Shown one piece after another: positions 1 to 8,600 of a stretch of DNA of 10,388 nt. Within the stretch, counting starts at the first letter, position 1. Every line of letters begins with the position of its first letter. A program made the translations under genes and the position numbers. The DNA is from Schlesneria sp. (GTDB lineage: Bacteria > Planctomycetota > Planctomycetia > Planctomycetales > Planctomycetaceae): positions 1 to 10,388 of the forward strand of contig JANXOO010001117.1 in NCBI GenBank assembly GCA_025353525.1. The letters are read 5' to 3'. Under the pieces are notes generated by a model, which had not been told where the DNA came from, made no database searches, and was given only the letters and a program-made list of their open reading frames with translations.

Positions 1-212
1 CTCTTCATGGAATGATCGGACTCATTTTTCGTGGGTCAGATTGCATTGCAATGCCCGGTATCGGGTGCTGTTTCGCCGTGAACCCTGGGAACGGGCGTAC
101 TGACGGACCGTTCGTTCCTGACAGATTTCAAGTTGCCCGATGGTCATGTCGCTGCAACAATCGGCCCGCTGCGCACGTAGTCGACCGATCAAACACTGCT
201 GGAGTCTCTGCC
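1..212. other. Upstream region of the PPK2 gene, no gene recognised
   Basis: The frame of the kinase stays open leftwards to an ATG at 12. The translation of 12-212 is rich in Cys, Arg and Gly, resembles no protein I know, and lies outside the kinase family's usual N-terminus, so I treat this stretch as non-coding leader. It holds a perfect 12-base palindrome (43-54) and, overlapping it, a short hairpin with stem CCCG/CGGG and loop GTAT (54-65). No convincing -35/-10 pair was found, and any gene to the left lies outside the window. Confidence 0.5.
43..54. repeat. 12-base perfect palindrome upstream of PPK2
   Basis: The sequence GCATTGCAATGC equals its own reverse complement and lies about 160 bases before the proposed kinase start. 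Palindromes of this size can be operators for dimeric regulators, but no second copy was noticed in the window and no regulator gene is nearby. One 12-base palindrome is weak evidence, so the regulatory reading is inference only. Confidence 0.3.
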
Positions 213-1112
213 GTGAATTTTTCCGATGTGATCGAGTTGTGCCGCGTTCCCGAGGGCAAGAAAATCAAGCTGAAGGATTACCATACGGACTGGGATGGGG
301 ATGCAAAGGGCAGTGCCGCCGACCGGCGACGCGAGGCCCGGCTGATGCTTGCCGAAGATGTTCAGCAACTTCGGACATCACAAGAACTGCTGTACGCAGC
401 CGATTCGTGGTCGGTTTTGGTCATTTTCCAGGCAATGGACGCCGCAGGGAAAGATGGAACGATCGAACACGTGATGTCCGGGGTCAACCCGCAAGGTGTT
501 GATGTCGTCAGCTTCAAACGTCCGTCCGACGAGGAGCTCGACCACGATTACCTGTGGCGCTGCTCGAAGGCACTTCCAGAACGGGGACGGATCGGAATCT
601 TCAACCGGTCCTATTATGAGGAGGTTCTGGCAGTGAAAGTTCACCCGGAATTCATCGCGAATCAGAGGATTCCTGATGCAAACCCCGAAAAAAAATCGTT
701 CTGGAAATCCCGTTACAAGGATATCAACCAGTTCGAACGTCGACTGGAACGAAACGGAACCCGCATCATCAAGTTCTTTCTGAACGTGTCGAAAGACGAA
801 CAAAAACGCCGATTGCTGGCGCGAATCGACGATCCGTCAAAAAACTGGAAGTTCTCATCCGGTGACCTGGTCGAACGGTCCCATTGGGATGAATACATGT
901 CGGCCTATGAAGAAATGCTCTGTTCCACCAGTACGAAAACAGCACCCTGGTTTGTGATCCCCGCCGACGAAAAGCCAACAGCACATCTGCTGGTCGCCTC
1001 GATTCTGTCGAGCGAAATCCACAAGCTGGACTTGAAGTTCCCTGAACTGACGCTCGAACAACATGCGGCACTGATCGAATGCAAGGTGAAACTCGAAGCA
1101 GAAACCGACTGA
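213..1112 (+). CDS. Polyphosphate:nucleotide phosphotransferase, PPK2 family (class III-like)
   Basis: This cytoplasmic enzyme transfers phosphate between inorganic polyphosphate and nucleotides; class III PPK2 members phosphorylate AMP and ADP with polyphosphate as donor. The predicted protein has 299 residues, normal for single-domain PPK2. Visible motifs are a Walker A loop, FQAMDAAGKDGT (72-83), followed by the family stretch around SGVNPQGVDV (89-98); a Walker B-like segment RIGIFNRSYYEEVL (126-139) leading into VKVHPE; and the lid region with KNWKFSSGDL and the following ERSHWDEY (210-228). I chose the GTG at 213 because GGAG at 201-204 is correctly spaced and family similarity begins just after it; the open frame to the ATG at 12 adds 67 unrelated residues. 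The next gene begins 202 bases downstream, so this is probably a separate transcription unit. The family call is firm. The class III assignment comes from overall resemblance, and substrate preference cannot be read from sequence alone. Confidence 0.92.
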   Translation: MNFSDVIELCRVPEGKKIKLKDYHTDWDGDAKGSAADRRREARLMLAEDVQQLRTSQELLYAADSWSVLVIFQAMDAAGKDGTIEHVMSGVNPQGVDVVSFKRPSDEELDHDYLWRCSKALPERGRIGIFNRSYYEEVLAVKVHPEFIANQRIPDANPEKKSFWKSRYKDINQFERRLERNGTRIIKFFLNVSKDEQKRRLLARIDDPSKNWKFSSGDLVERSHWDEYMSAYEEMLCSTSTKTAPWFVIPADEKPTAHLLVASILSSEIHKLDLKFPELTLEQHAALIECKVKLEAETD

Positions 1113-1314
1113 TTCCATCGCAAACTGTGCTTCTCAAGGGGGCAGACCTGGTGTAATGCGGCGACTATCATCCGTAAGTGGTCTTTATCGCTTCCAGGCG
1201 TTTCGGTCAAAATCCTTGCCGAGTTCTGTTTGTTGTCCGATCCGGACGTTTTCGTTTTGAGTCATTGCATTCGACATTTGAAACTTTTCCTGGCTCGTCA
1301 TCGCGAGAGACAAC
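1113..1314. other. Intergenic region between PPK2 and hydrolase genes
   Basis: I recognise no gene in these 202 bases. They contain a possible terminator (1234-1258) and, just before the next gene, a purine-rich GAGAGA (1305-1310) that may serve as its ribosome binding site. A promoter for the hydrolase cluster would be expected here, but no clear sigma-70 pair stands out. Confidence 0.5.
1234..1258 (+). terminator. Possible Rho-independent terminator after PPK2
   Basis: GTCCG (1235-1239), loop ATC and CGGAC (1243-1247) form a perfect 5-base-pair stem, extendable by one G-U pair. It is followed by GTTTTCGTTTT, a T-rich but interrupted tract. It lies about 120 bases past the PPK2 stop codon and before the hydrolase gene. 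The stem is short and the T tract broken by CG, so this is a candidate only. Confidence 0.35.
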
Positions 1315-2154
1315 ATGCAATTGGCAACGCAGGTCGTGACAGCCAGGGATGGTGTCGACCTGTTTGTAAGACGTTACTCGCCCGATCAACCTGACCCGGA
1401 TCGGGTGCTCTATTGGGTTCACGGAGTCGGTGAGCACGGTGCGCGGCACGAGCATATCGCTGGCGAAATGGTCAGTCGGGGCTGGACGATGATTGTTCCC
1501 GACCTGCGAGGTCACGGACGATCAACCGGGATCCCCACACACGTCCGGTCATTCGATGACTATATCAACGACATCCAGGAAATCTGGCAACGACTCGACC
1601 TGAATTCAGCCCCGCCCGTTTTGCTTGGCCACAGCATGGGGGGGCTTGTCGTCGTCCGCGCCGTGCAACAGGGACGTATTGTTCCTTCTGCACTGGTTGT
1701 GTCATCGCCCCTGCTGGGCCTGAAGCTGAATGTGAACCCGTTCAAGGAAATGCTGGGACGACTAATCTTACCTTTCTATCCGGCGATGCGGTTTTCCAAC
1801 GGGATCGACCCCGCCAACATGACCCGCGATTCGGGCTTTGCATCGCTGCGGCGCGGCGACACGCTGATTAACAAAACCGTCACTGCAGGCTGGTTTTTCG
1901 CTATGAAAGAGGCACTCGTGACGGCAGAACGTGATGTGTGCCGCATCTCTCTGCCGGTTTTCGCGCTTCAAGGGGCCGACGATCGGACGACCGATCCTGC
2001 CGCGCTTGCCGATTGGTGGAACCGGATTCCATCGACCGGAAAAGAACTGCTCATCCTTCCCGGTCACTTGCACGAACTCTTTTTCGAACCTGACTGGAGC
2101 GATACTATCAACCGGATTCTCGATTGGCTGGAACGACGAAAGGGACGGGTATGA
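1315..2154 (+). CDS. Alpha/beta hydrolase, monoacylglycerol lipase / lysophospholipase-like
   Basis: A 279-residue serine hydrolase of the Hydrolase_4 group, which includes monoacylglycerol lipases and PldB-like lysophospholipases; it probably cleaves an ester of a lipid-like substrate. The oxyanion-region motif VHGVGEH (35-41) followed by arginine and histidine resembles the HGxGEHxxRY signature of monoglyceride lipases, and DLRGHGRSTG (63-72) is the usual next block. The nucleophile is Ser107 in GHSMGG (105-110). The acid is probably Asp223 in GADDR and the base His253 in PGHLHE. There is no signal peptide or membrane segment, so it is likely cytoplasmic. The ATG at 1315 follows GAGAGA (1305-1310), and the fold begins immediately. 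Its TGA overlaps the start of the next gene as ATGA, which indicates translational coupling. The exact substrate is unknown, and a thioesterase or other carboxylesterase role remains possible. Confidence 0.88.
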   Translation: MQLATQVVTARDGVDLFVRRYSPDQPDPDRVLYWVHGVGEHGARHEHIAGEMVSRGWTMIVPDLRGHGRSTGIPTHVRSFDDYINDIQEIWQRLDLNSAPPVLLGHSMGGLVVVRAVQQGRIVPSALVVSSPLLGLKLNVNPFKEMLGRLILPFYPAMRFSNGIDPANMTRDSGFASLRRGDTLINKTVTAGWFFAMKEALVTAERDVCRISLPVFALQGADDRTTDPAALADWWNRIPSTGKELLILPGHLHELFFEPDWSDTINRILDWLERRKGRV

Positions 2155-3404
2155 CACCAACGCCTCACGCACACGGTTTTTCCGACGATGTCGAATTAGC
2201 CGGTCACATCATCGACAGTCTTTTGCTTCCCAAAGTGCTGGATGAAATCAACGCACTGGGGGGCGATTATCTGAGTCACGATATTTGCATCGGACACAAC
2301 CGTCGTGACCCGAGCTATGTACGATTGACCGTGACAGCGCCGACGGAAGAATGTCTCGAGCGAATCCTCGTATCGATCGGTCAACACGGAGCAGTCCCCG
2401 TCGAACACCACGACATCCGCATTGAAGCCGCCGACATCGCCGGGGCGTTTCCCGAAGGTTTTTACGCGACGACGAATGAACCGACTGAAATCCGGTTCGG
2501 TGGCAAATGGATTCCTGTTGATCGTCAGGAAATGGATTGCGGAATCACGCTTGATCCCGCAAGCGGTCGAGCCAGGTGCGTTGCCATGGCAGATGTCAAA
2601 ATCGGAGATCGAATTGTCGTCGGTCGACTCGGGACGCGTGTTCATCCAGTCGGACGCGGAAGTGGGGAACGGCGGCATTCATTCGGGTTCATGAACAGCA
2701 CTGTATCGAGCGAAAAACCGAAGCACTTGACGGTACGCGAAATTGCCGAACAGATGCGTCGAGCGGCCGAGGGGAATGGTCGGATTCTGGTCGTGGCCGG
2801 ACCTGCTGTCGTACATACCGGCAGCCACGAACTTCTGAGCTGGCTGATTCGTCGCGGCTACGTCCACGTACTGTTTGCCGGCAATGCACTTGCCACGCAC
2901 GACATCGAGCAATCGTTTTACGGAACGAGCCTCGGGATCTCGATGGAGAGCGGCGGATCATCGGACGAGGGCCACGAACATCACCTTCGTTCGATCAACC
3001 GCATTCGGCGACTGGGCGGAATCCGCCAGGCCGTCGAACAAAACCTGCTGACGAATGGGATCATGTACGAGTGTATTTCTCACAATGTTCCCTTCGTTCT
3101 TGCGGGAAGCATTCGTGACGACGGACCGCTGCCCGATGTGATAACGGATTCGCTGGTCGCACAAACTGAAATGCGTGAGCTTGTGCAAGGAGTGACGTTC
3201 TGCCTGATGATCGCGACGACACTGCACAGCATTGCCGTCGGAAATTTGCTTCCAGCCTGGGTGAAAACGGTATGCGTCGATATCAATCCCGCCACAGTCA
3301 CAAAACTCGCCGACCGCGGAACGTTTCAGTCGATTGGCCTCGTCACCGATGTCGAACCGTTCCTGAGAATTCTTGTTCAGGAATTGGGAGGAACGAGTCC
3401 GTAG
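2151..3404 (+). CDS. TIGR00300 / LOR-SDH domain protein, AgrE-type ornithine cyclodeaminase-like
   Basis: A 417-residue member of the family annotated as TIGR00300 or LOR/SDH bifunctional enzyme conserved region. Characterised relatives (the C-terminal part of cyanobacterial AgrE/ArgZ and an archaeal homologue) have been described as NAD-dependent ornithine cyclodeaminases converting ornithine to proline and ammonia; this is recalled family knowledge. The N-terminal LOR/SDH-like domain spans roughly 8-110. The C-terminal nucleotide-binding half contains [10 protein letters not shown] (215-224), [11 protein letters not shown] (243-253), GTSLG (258-262), [14 protein letters not shown] (274-287), [15 protein letters not shown] (316-330), [12 protein letters not shown] (358-369) and [17 protein letters not shown] (374-390), all strong family blocks. 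The N-terminal arginine dihydrolase domain of the cyanobacterial fusion is absent. The ATG at 2151 overlaps the hydrolase stop as ATGA, with AAGGG at 2140-2144 as binding site. The GalT-family gene follows after 40 bases. Family membership is firm; the reaction in this organism is inferred. Confidence 0.85.
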   Translation: MTPTPHAHGFSDDVELAGHIIDSLLLPKVLDEINALGGDYLSHDICIGHNRRDPSYVRLTVTAPTEECLERILVSIGQHGAVPVEHHDIRIEAADIAGAFPEGFYATTNEPTEIRFGGKWIPVDRQEMDCGITLDPASGRARCVAMADVKIGDRIVVGRLGTRVHPVGRGSGERRHSFGFMNSTVSSEKPKHLTVREIAEQMRRAAEGNGRILVVAGPAVVHTGSHELLSWLIRRGYVHVLFAGNALATHDIEQSFYGTSLGISMESGGSSDEGHEHHLRSINRIRRLGGIRQAVEQNLLTNGIMYECISHNVPFVLAGSIRDDGPLPDVITDSLVAQTEMRELVQGVTFCLMIATTLHSIAVGNLLPAWVKTVCVDINPATVTKLADRGTFQSIGLVTDVEPFLRILVQELGGTSP

Positions 3405-3444
3405 ACACATCCGGTATCGATTCAGACCATGCGAGATCAAAGTG

Positions 3445-4440
3445 ATGTCCGAACTTCGCAAAGATCCGATCGTTGATCGCTGGGTCGTGATGGCTCCCGA
3501 GCGTGCGGCGCGACCGATCGACATCGTTGAGAACTTGCCGTCGGTCGATTCCGCGTTCGATCCTTTTGCCGAAGGAAACGAGAGCTCAACTCCTGCCGAG
3601 ATTCATGCTTGTCGAAACGCCGAATCGGTCCCAAATGGCCGGGGCTGGCGAGTTCGTGTCGTTCCGAACAAGTTCCCCGCATTGCAGGGAACTGCCGTTT
3701 CCGAACGCCGGTGCGACGGGATCTACGAAGCAATGAATCCCTTCGGTGCTCACGAAGTAATCATCGAATGCCCGCATTTCGAAACCAACATGTCACGGCT
3801 GAGTGTCGAACATATTGGCGAGATACTGAAGGTCTACCGTGATCGCCTGAACGATTTGAAACGCGACCGACGACTCGTCCATGCGTTGATCTTCAAAAAT
3901 CAGGGAGCTCTTGCAGGGGCATCGCTTCCCCACGCTCATTCGCAATTGATCGCCACACCGTTCGTGCCGGTGGCGATTCAGGATGAACTGTACGGATCAC
4001 TTCGATACTTCAGTGACAAAAGTTGCGGGATTTTTGGCGAGATGATTCGGCAGGAACTGGCGACAGGGTCCAGGATCGTCGTCGATGCCCCCCGGTTTGT
4101 CGCCTTTTGCCCGTATGCCAGCAGATTCCCGTTCGAGACCTGGGTGCTGCCAAAGCAGTTGGCAAGTCATTATGAAAACATCGGGCTCGAGGCGATCATC
4201 GAACTTGGGACGATCTTGAAGACCGTCTTGCTGAAACTCGAACGGGCTCTCGACGATCCGCCATTCAACTATATGATTCACTCGGCACCGTTCGATCAGC
4301 CGGAGTTGCCCTGGTACAACTGGCATCTCGAAATCCTGCCGCGAACGACGCGTGTCGCCGGATTCGAATGGGGCAGCGGATCGTACATTAACACCGTTTT
4401 TCCGGAAGATGCCGCACGGATCTTGCGCGATGTTCGTTGA
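3445..4440 (+). CDS. galT: Galactose-1-phosphate uridylyltransferase family protein (GalT-like, altered zinc site)
   Basis: A 331-residue HIT-superfamily nucleotidyltransferase resembling GalT, which exchanges UMP between UDP-glucose and galactose-1-phosphate in the Leloir pathway through a uridylylated histidine. The N-terminus [21 protein letters not shown] (within 4-24) and the blocks [11 protein letters not shown] (70-80) and [13 protein letters not shown] (98-110) are typical. The active-site motif HAHSQ (163-167) has His165 as likely nucleophile. The C-terminal half carries NYMIHSAP (275-282) and WHLEILPR (293-300), also typical. The usual CPFC zinc motif is replaced by DPFA (39-42), and the usual histidine after P-D is replaced by PHF (110-112), so structural zinc is probably not bound in the standard way. 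The ATG at 3445 is chosen because the family N-terminus begins there; a weak GAGA lies just upstream. No galK or galE lies in the window, so a related activity such as ADP-glucose or UDP-sugar phosphorylase is possible. Confidence 0.82.
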   Translation: MSELRKDPIVDRWVVMAPERAARPIDIVENLPSVDSAFDPFAEGNESSTPAEIHACRNAESVPNGRGWRVRVVPNKFPALQGTAVSERRCDGIYEAMNPFGAHEVIIECPHFETNMSRLSVEHIGEILKVYRDRLNDLKRDRRLVHALIFKNQGALAGASLPHAHSQLIATPFVPVAIQDELYGSLRYFSDKSCGIFGEMIRQELATGSRIVVDAPRFVAFCPYASRFPFETWVLPKQLASHYENIGLEAIIELGTILKTVLLKLERALDDPPFNYMIHSAPFDQPELPWYNWHLEILPRTTRVAGFEWGSGSYINTVFPEDAARILRDVR

Positions 4441-4451
4441 ATTCTCAGGAT

Positions 4452-4496
4452 TTGAGTCGTCTGAACAGGGATTGTCTGGCTCATACCGTGACTCAA
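4452..4496. terminator. Inverted repeat in the convergent gap, possible bidirectional terminator
   Basis: TTGAGTC (4452-4458) and GACTCAA (4490-4496) form a perfect 7-base inverted repeat around a 31-base loop. It sits where the GalT-like gene (stop at 4440) and the lipoprotein gene (stop at 4493-4495) meet head to head. The position suits a shared terminator, but the loop is long and no T tract follows on either strand. Confidence 0.22.
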
Positions 4497-5605
4497 TCGT
4501 CCCAGGATTCAAACGGATTTCCGATCGCGGGTTCAGATGCGAGTTTATCGACCGACTTCGATCGCCGCGTCGAAGGCATGTCGTCATCGAGTGGATGAGC
4601 AGAGCGTCTCGGAGTCACTTGCTGCAATTCGGTCGGATCATCAGTGCGAACCGGCAATTGCCGAGGTTCTCGCGGTTTCGAGACCGACGCATCAGCATCA
4701 TTTTCAAATTCGTCCTGCGCCATTCGATTCGCTTTTCGGTGAGCCGGGTTCGAAGCATCCGGAGCGTTCGCTTCCTCCTTTGATGCGGATTTGTTTTCCA
4801 TCATTTGCTGAACCATCGCTTCCAGACGCCGGATTCGCTCGGCATCGGCGGATTCCTTTTTGGATTCCGAGACGACCTGGTGTGCGGCCAATTGAATTTG
4901 ACCCGGGTTGGTTTCCGGCAACGCCCTGGCGAACGACTCGGTCGCTTTCGGATTCGGGCTCAATGAAATCGTTGCTGTCCGTTTTAACTTTCCCGTCAGC
5001 GACTCGGCGGCGAAGCGATCGACTTCGTCCGGCATAATCGGTGTCGCTTCGTCATCCGATCCGGTTTTTTTCCTTGGATTGTTGCCGTTGAGCGTCATGT
5101 TTGTCAGGTCTGAAAAAACTTGCGAACCGAACTTCGGCTTCACACGTACGCGCAGGGCACAATTGGCTTCTTTCACACCTCGTCTGACGTAGGGGACAAA
5201 CACGGTATACGTTGGGCCGAGTGTTGTCTCCGCCAGATGGACGGCCCACGAACCGTTATCAAAATCGAACTGACGCAACGGTTTGGTTTGCTCGTCTTCC
5301 GTTCCCTGATCGTCAAACAAATAGATGCGGACATCGCCGTCCATTGCAATTGGGGTCGCCGTGCGACTTGACAGAAAAAGGATCTGGCCAGAAAAACCCC
5401 GACACGGCATTCCTTCCGGATCACGACCTTCCGCCTGTTGCCACAGGCATAGTATTTGTGAAACGGGGTCGCCAGCAGTTGCTTTGGGGATCTTCTTTCC
5501 AAACGGAAAATGGAACGTCGCGCAACCGACCGACGTGAAAAGCAGGATGCCGCACGACAGATTCATGACGACTTGCAAAAAGCTTGACATCTTTCCCATC
5601 CTCAT
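4493..5605 (-). CDS. Uncharacterised planctomycete-type lipoprotein coupled to the secretin
   Basis: About 370 residues, function unknown. The N-terminus MRMGKMSSFL is basic, then hydrophobic, and ends in a lipobox-like SVGC with Cys28 as probable lipidated residue, so export and membrane anchoring are likely. Residues about 45-173 form a compact domain with blocks GDPVSQILCLWQ (45-56), RGFSGQILFL (69-78), GDVRIYLFDDQG (90-101), GPTYTVFVPYVRRG (130-143) and CALRVRVKPKFG (149-160), mostly alternating strand patterns. A short charged helix, possibly coiled coil, covers 247-280 (AERIRRLEAMVQQMM). The remaining tail is rich in D, E, S, P and R and looks disordered. The start may be ATG 5605, ATG 5599 or ATG 5590; the last has the best Shine-Dalgarno (GAGG), but the earlier ones supply the positive charges of the signal peptide. 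The gene begins 4 bases after the secretin stop, so coupling is strong and a role as secretin partner or pilotin-like factor is plausible. That role is inference. Confidence 0.75.
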   Translation of the reverse strand: MRMGKMSSFLQVVMNLSCGILLFTSVGCATFHFPFGKKIPKATAGDPVSQILCLWQQAEGRDPEGMPCRGFSGQILFLSSRTATPIAMDGDVRIYLFDDQGTEDEQTKPLRQFDFDNGSWAVHLAETTLGPTYTVFVPYVRRGVKEANCALRVRVKPKFGSQVFSDLTNMTLNGNNPRKKTGSDDEATPIMPDEVDRFAAESLTGKLKRTATISLSPNPKATESFARALPETNPGQIQLAAHQVVSESKKESADAERIRRLEAMVQQMMENKSASKEEANAPDASNPAHRKANRMAQDEFENDADASVSKPREPRQLPVRTDDPTELQQVTPRRSAHPLDDDMPSTRRSKSVDKLASEPAIGNPFESWDD

Positions 5606-5609
5606 CACG

Positions 5610-8600
5610 CTATTTCGACCGATTCAATAACTTCCTGGACGGGGCACTCCGCTTTTTGGCGGTGGACGGTTCAATCCAGTTTGCCGTCGTTACGCTTTTA
5701 GCCTCTGCCTCGTCGTCTTCCGTTGCCTTCAAACGCGATGCTTTGATCTGTGTGACGTTCGGATCTGCAGGGGGGGGCGGTGGCGGAATGTTCGGAGAAG
5801 CCTGTGATGGTGGTGGTGGCAGATTCGTCGGAAGTTCCAGAGGTGTTGGTAACTGTCTTAATGGTGCGGGTGAAACAGGTATCGCCCCCGTTGGCGACGG
5901 ACTGACCCAGCCGGAATCTTCGCCTTCAAAAACATCATCCGGAGACGGAAGGGCTCGCAGCGGCCCGTGGACTTCTTCTGCTTCACTTTCAATGAAGTGG
6001 ATGCGACCCATTTCGATTTCTTTCAGTGACTCTTCCTCACAGGCACCACTGATGATTCGCGGCGTTAAAAAGATCAAAAGTTCACTGCGGACCGTCGACC
6101 GGTTGTCGTATCGGAACAAACTTCCCACGACCGGAAGATCGCCAAGGAACGGTGCTTTGCGAGTGAACGAGTCGTCGCGCGAACTGATCATGCCGCCGAT
6201 GACAATCGTGCTGTTCGACGGAACGAGGACCGTTGTACGAACGTTGCTGAGATCCGTGATTCGCTGTCCGACCGGCTGGCCGCGGGAGTCGGTTGTGACG
6301 ATAACTGTTTCCTTGCTTAATTGGCTGCGATAGGCATACATCTGAATAACGACGTTTCCGTCCTGATTGATGCGCGGTGTCACTTCCATACCGATCCCTG
6401 TCTGTACCGGGGTCAACGTCGGCGAAATGACGCCCGTTTGCTGGTTGGTCACGAATGCCGACACTGTCGGAATGTTCTGCCCGACGAAGACGGATGCCAA
6501 TTGACTGTCCAGGGCACGAATTTGTGGTCGGCTGAGAATCTGAATTTTGCGATTCGCGGCCAGAGCGCGCAACAATACGTTGACGGCATCGGAGCCGGCG
6601 GAAAGCACCAGTCCGCCAAAACCTACGTCGCTATTAGTACGCCCCAGCGAATAGTTGCTCAGTCCCTGTCCGCCGACGATATTCGGATTCGCTCCGACCG
6701 GCAAACCACCGATCCCGCCGGTCGAAAGATTGTTTCCGACCGGAAGAGACGGGTTCGTGAAGTCGAAGCCGGGCGACCCCTGCGCTGACAGAATCGACTG
6801 AGTCGACGTGGCGACACCGTTCGGAGACGTATTGGTCTGAGTGATAAATACGGGCGCCGGAATCAGGCTGCGTTTAAACAGGACAGGGCTTTGCAGCCCC
6901 AGTTCGATACCAAATTCGTCGGTATTATTCAGTTGCACTTCGACGATCAACGCCTGAATTACGACCTGTTTCGGCACCGCATCCAGTTTCGTAATCATTG
7001 CCAGAATGTCGGGAAAGTAACGAGGCGTCGAACTGACCAGCAGATTGTTCGAGATCGTATCAGGAATGACGATGACTTCACGTTCGAGCTGTTCAACATT
7101 GCTGATCAGGTTCGGATCGTTCTGTGTCAGATCCCGCTGCTGCGTAAAAAACGTCGTTATTGACTGGGCGATTTGCGTGGCGGGACTGTTGTTCAGCCGT
7201 ACAACGACGTTCTTTCTGGACCGCAAGTCACTTTGATCCAGCCGTAACATGATCGCTTCGACGACGCGCAAGGCATCGCCACTGCCGACTGCGATAACGC
7301 TGTTCGTTCGCGTGTCGACCGAAAACTTGAGCGGCACCAGACTGCTGCTGGCATCATCAGCGTTTGCGATCGCGACCCCTAATTGTTGTCGACCCGCATT
7401 ATTGCCACCTTGGCCCTGCGTCTGATTGTTGAATAATGAATTCAACTGGTTGACCATCTGACTGGCGTCGGCATGTTCAAGCCAGAAGACTTTGATTTCC
7501 GATACCGTCGATGTCGGACGATCCAGTTGCTGAATCAGGGCCGCAATCAGTTCCATACTTTTTTCGGATGCGGTCACGATCAGCGAATTAGCATGCGAAT
7601 CGGGAGTCACTCGAATATCTGACAAAATTCCTGATTGCAGTTGCCGTGATTCGCCCTTGTTGATCGACAGGAAACTGAGCACTGTTGATTTGACACTCTT
7701 GAATGTCTCTTCGACCTGTCCACCTCCCAAACCCTGATTGCCACCCTGCCCGCCACCTCCACCGCCACTGCCTGACGATGTTGGCGGGGACAGTACACTT
7801 TGAATTGCGGCATTGATCACGGCCGCAAGTTCGCTGGCGACGGAGTTCTTCAATACAAAAATGCGAACCACATTGATCGATTCGGACCCCTCACGGTCCA
7901 GGCGTTTGATCAATGATGCGATTTCCGTCAGGTCGCGTGGTCGCGCTCGGACGATCACCGAATTCGACCGCGGATCGGCGACAACCAGACTTTTGGCCCC
8001 CAGCGATTTTCGGTCTTTGTAGAATTCGGTAATCAGTGTCTGAACCTCGGTCGCGATCGCCGACTTTAACGCAAACACCTGAAATTCGGTCTCCGGATCG
8101 ACGGGTTGATCGAGTTCATCTGCCAGTTCGAGGATGTTTTCCATGTCAGCGCCAGGGGCGATGATCAGCAGCGAATTCGGTTTGGTGACAGGAATGATCG
8201 CGACACTCTCGCGCGGCTGGGTCGCTTTGCCCGGGAATTTCGTCAACTTTTCAAAAACCGATGTCAACAGTTCAGCGAGCGACTCGGAATCGACATTTTT
8301 CAAATGGACCAATTCAACTCGCGGAGCGGTCGCCACCGCCAGTTTTTCGATGTCCTTGATGACTTTTTCGACCTGTTCGACATCTTTTTCGTTGCCGATG
8401 ATGACCATCACATCCAGGTCTTCAATCACCTGAATATTGACTTCACCCTTGAGGTTTCCGAGCGCACCGCCAATGGAGATTTCTTTCCGTTCGGATCTTT
8501 CATTTGGAAGCGGCTCATCGACATCGTCGTCCCGATTGACTCGTCCCTTTGGTTTCGATCCGCGGCCTTCGCGAATGCGGTCGATCTCGGCGGGAAGCTG

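Noticed and set aside
12..212. N-terminal extension of the PPK2 gene from the ATG at 12
   Set aside because: The added 67 residues do not resemble PPK2 proteins, whereas a GTG at 213 has a well-placed GGAG and gives a normal family length.
3373..3444. Earlier start for the GalT-like gene, overlapping the TIGR00300 gene
   Set aside because: The extra 24 residues do not match the family N-terminus, which begins with the [13 protein letters not shown] block at 3445.
5770..5777. Run of eight G in the secretin proline tract, a possible phase-variation site
   Set aside because: It encodes part of the proline run, and slippage would alter only the last 50 or so residues of a disordered tail. A single short run in one sequence is not evidence of switching.
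5584..6333. A 249-codon open frame on the + strand opposite the secretin C-terminus
   Set aside because: It lies antisense to the well-supported secretin pore domain and tail, its translation is Ser/Gly-rich mirror sequence with no recognisable domain, and no separate start signal is apparent.
7718..7772. GC-rich low-complexity repeat in the secretin gene
   Set aside because: It simply encodes the Gly/Gln-rich loop inside one N module, a common feature of secretins, and not a mobile or regulatory repeat.
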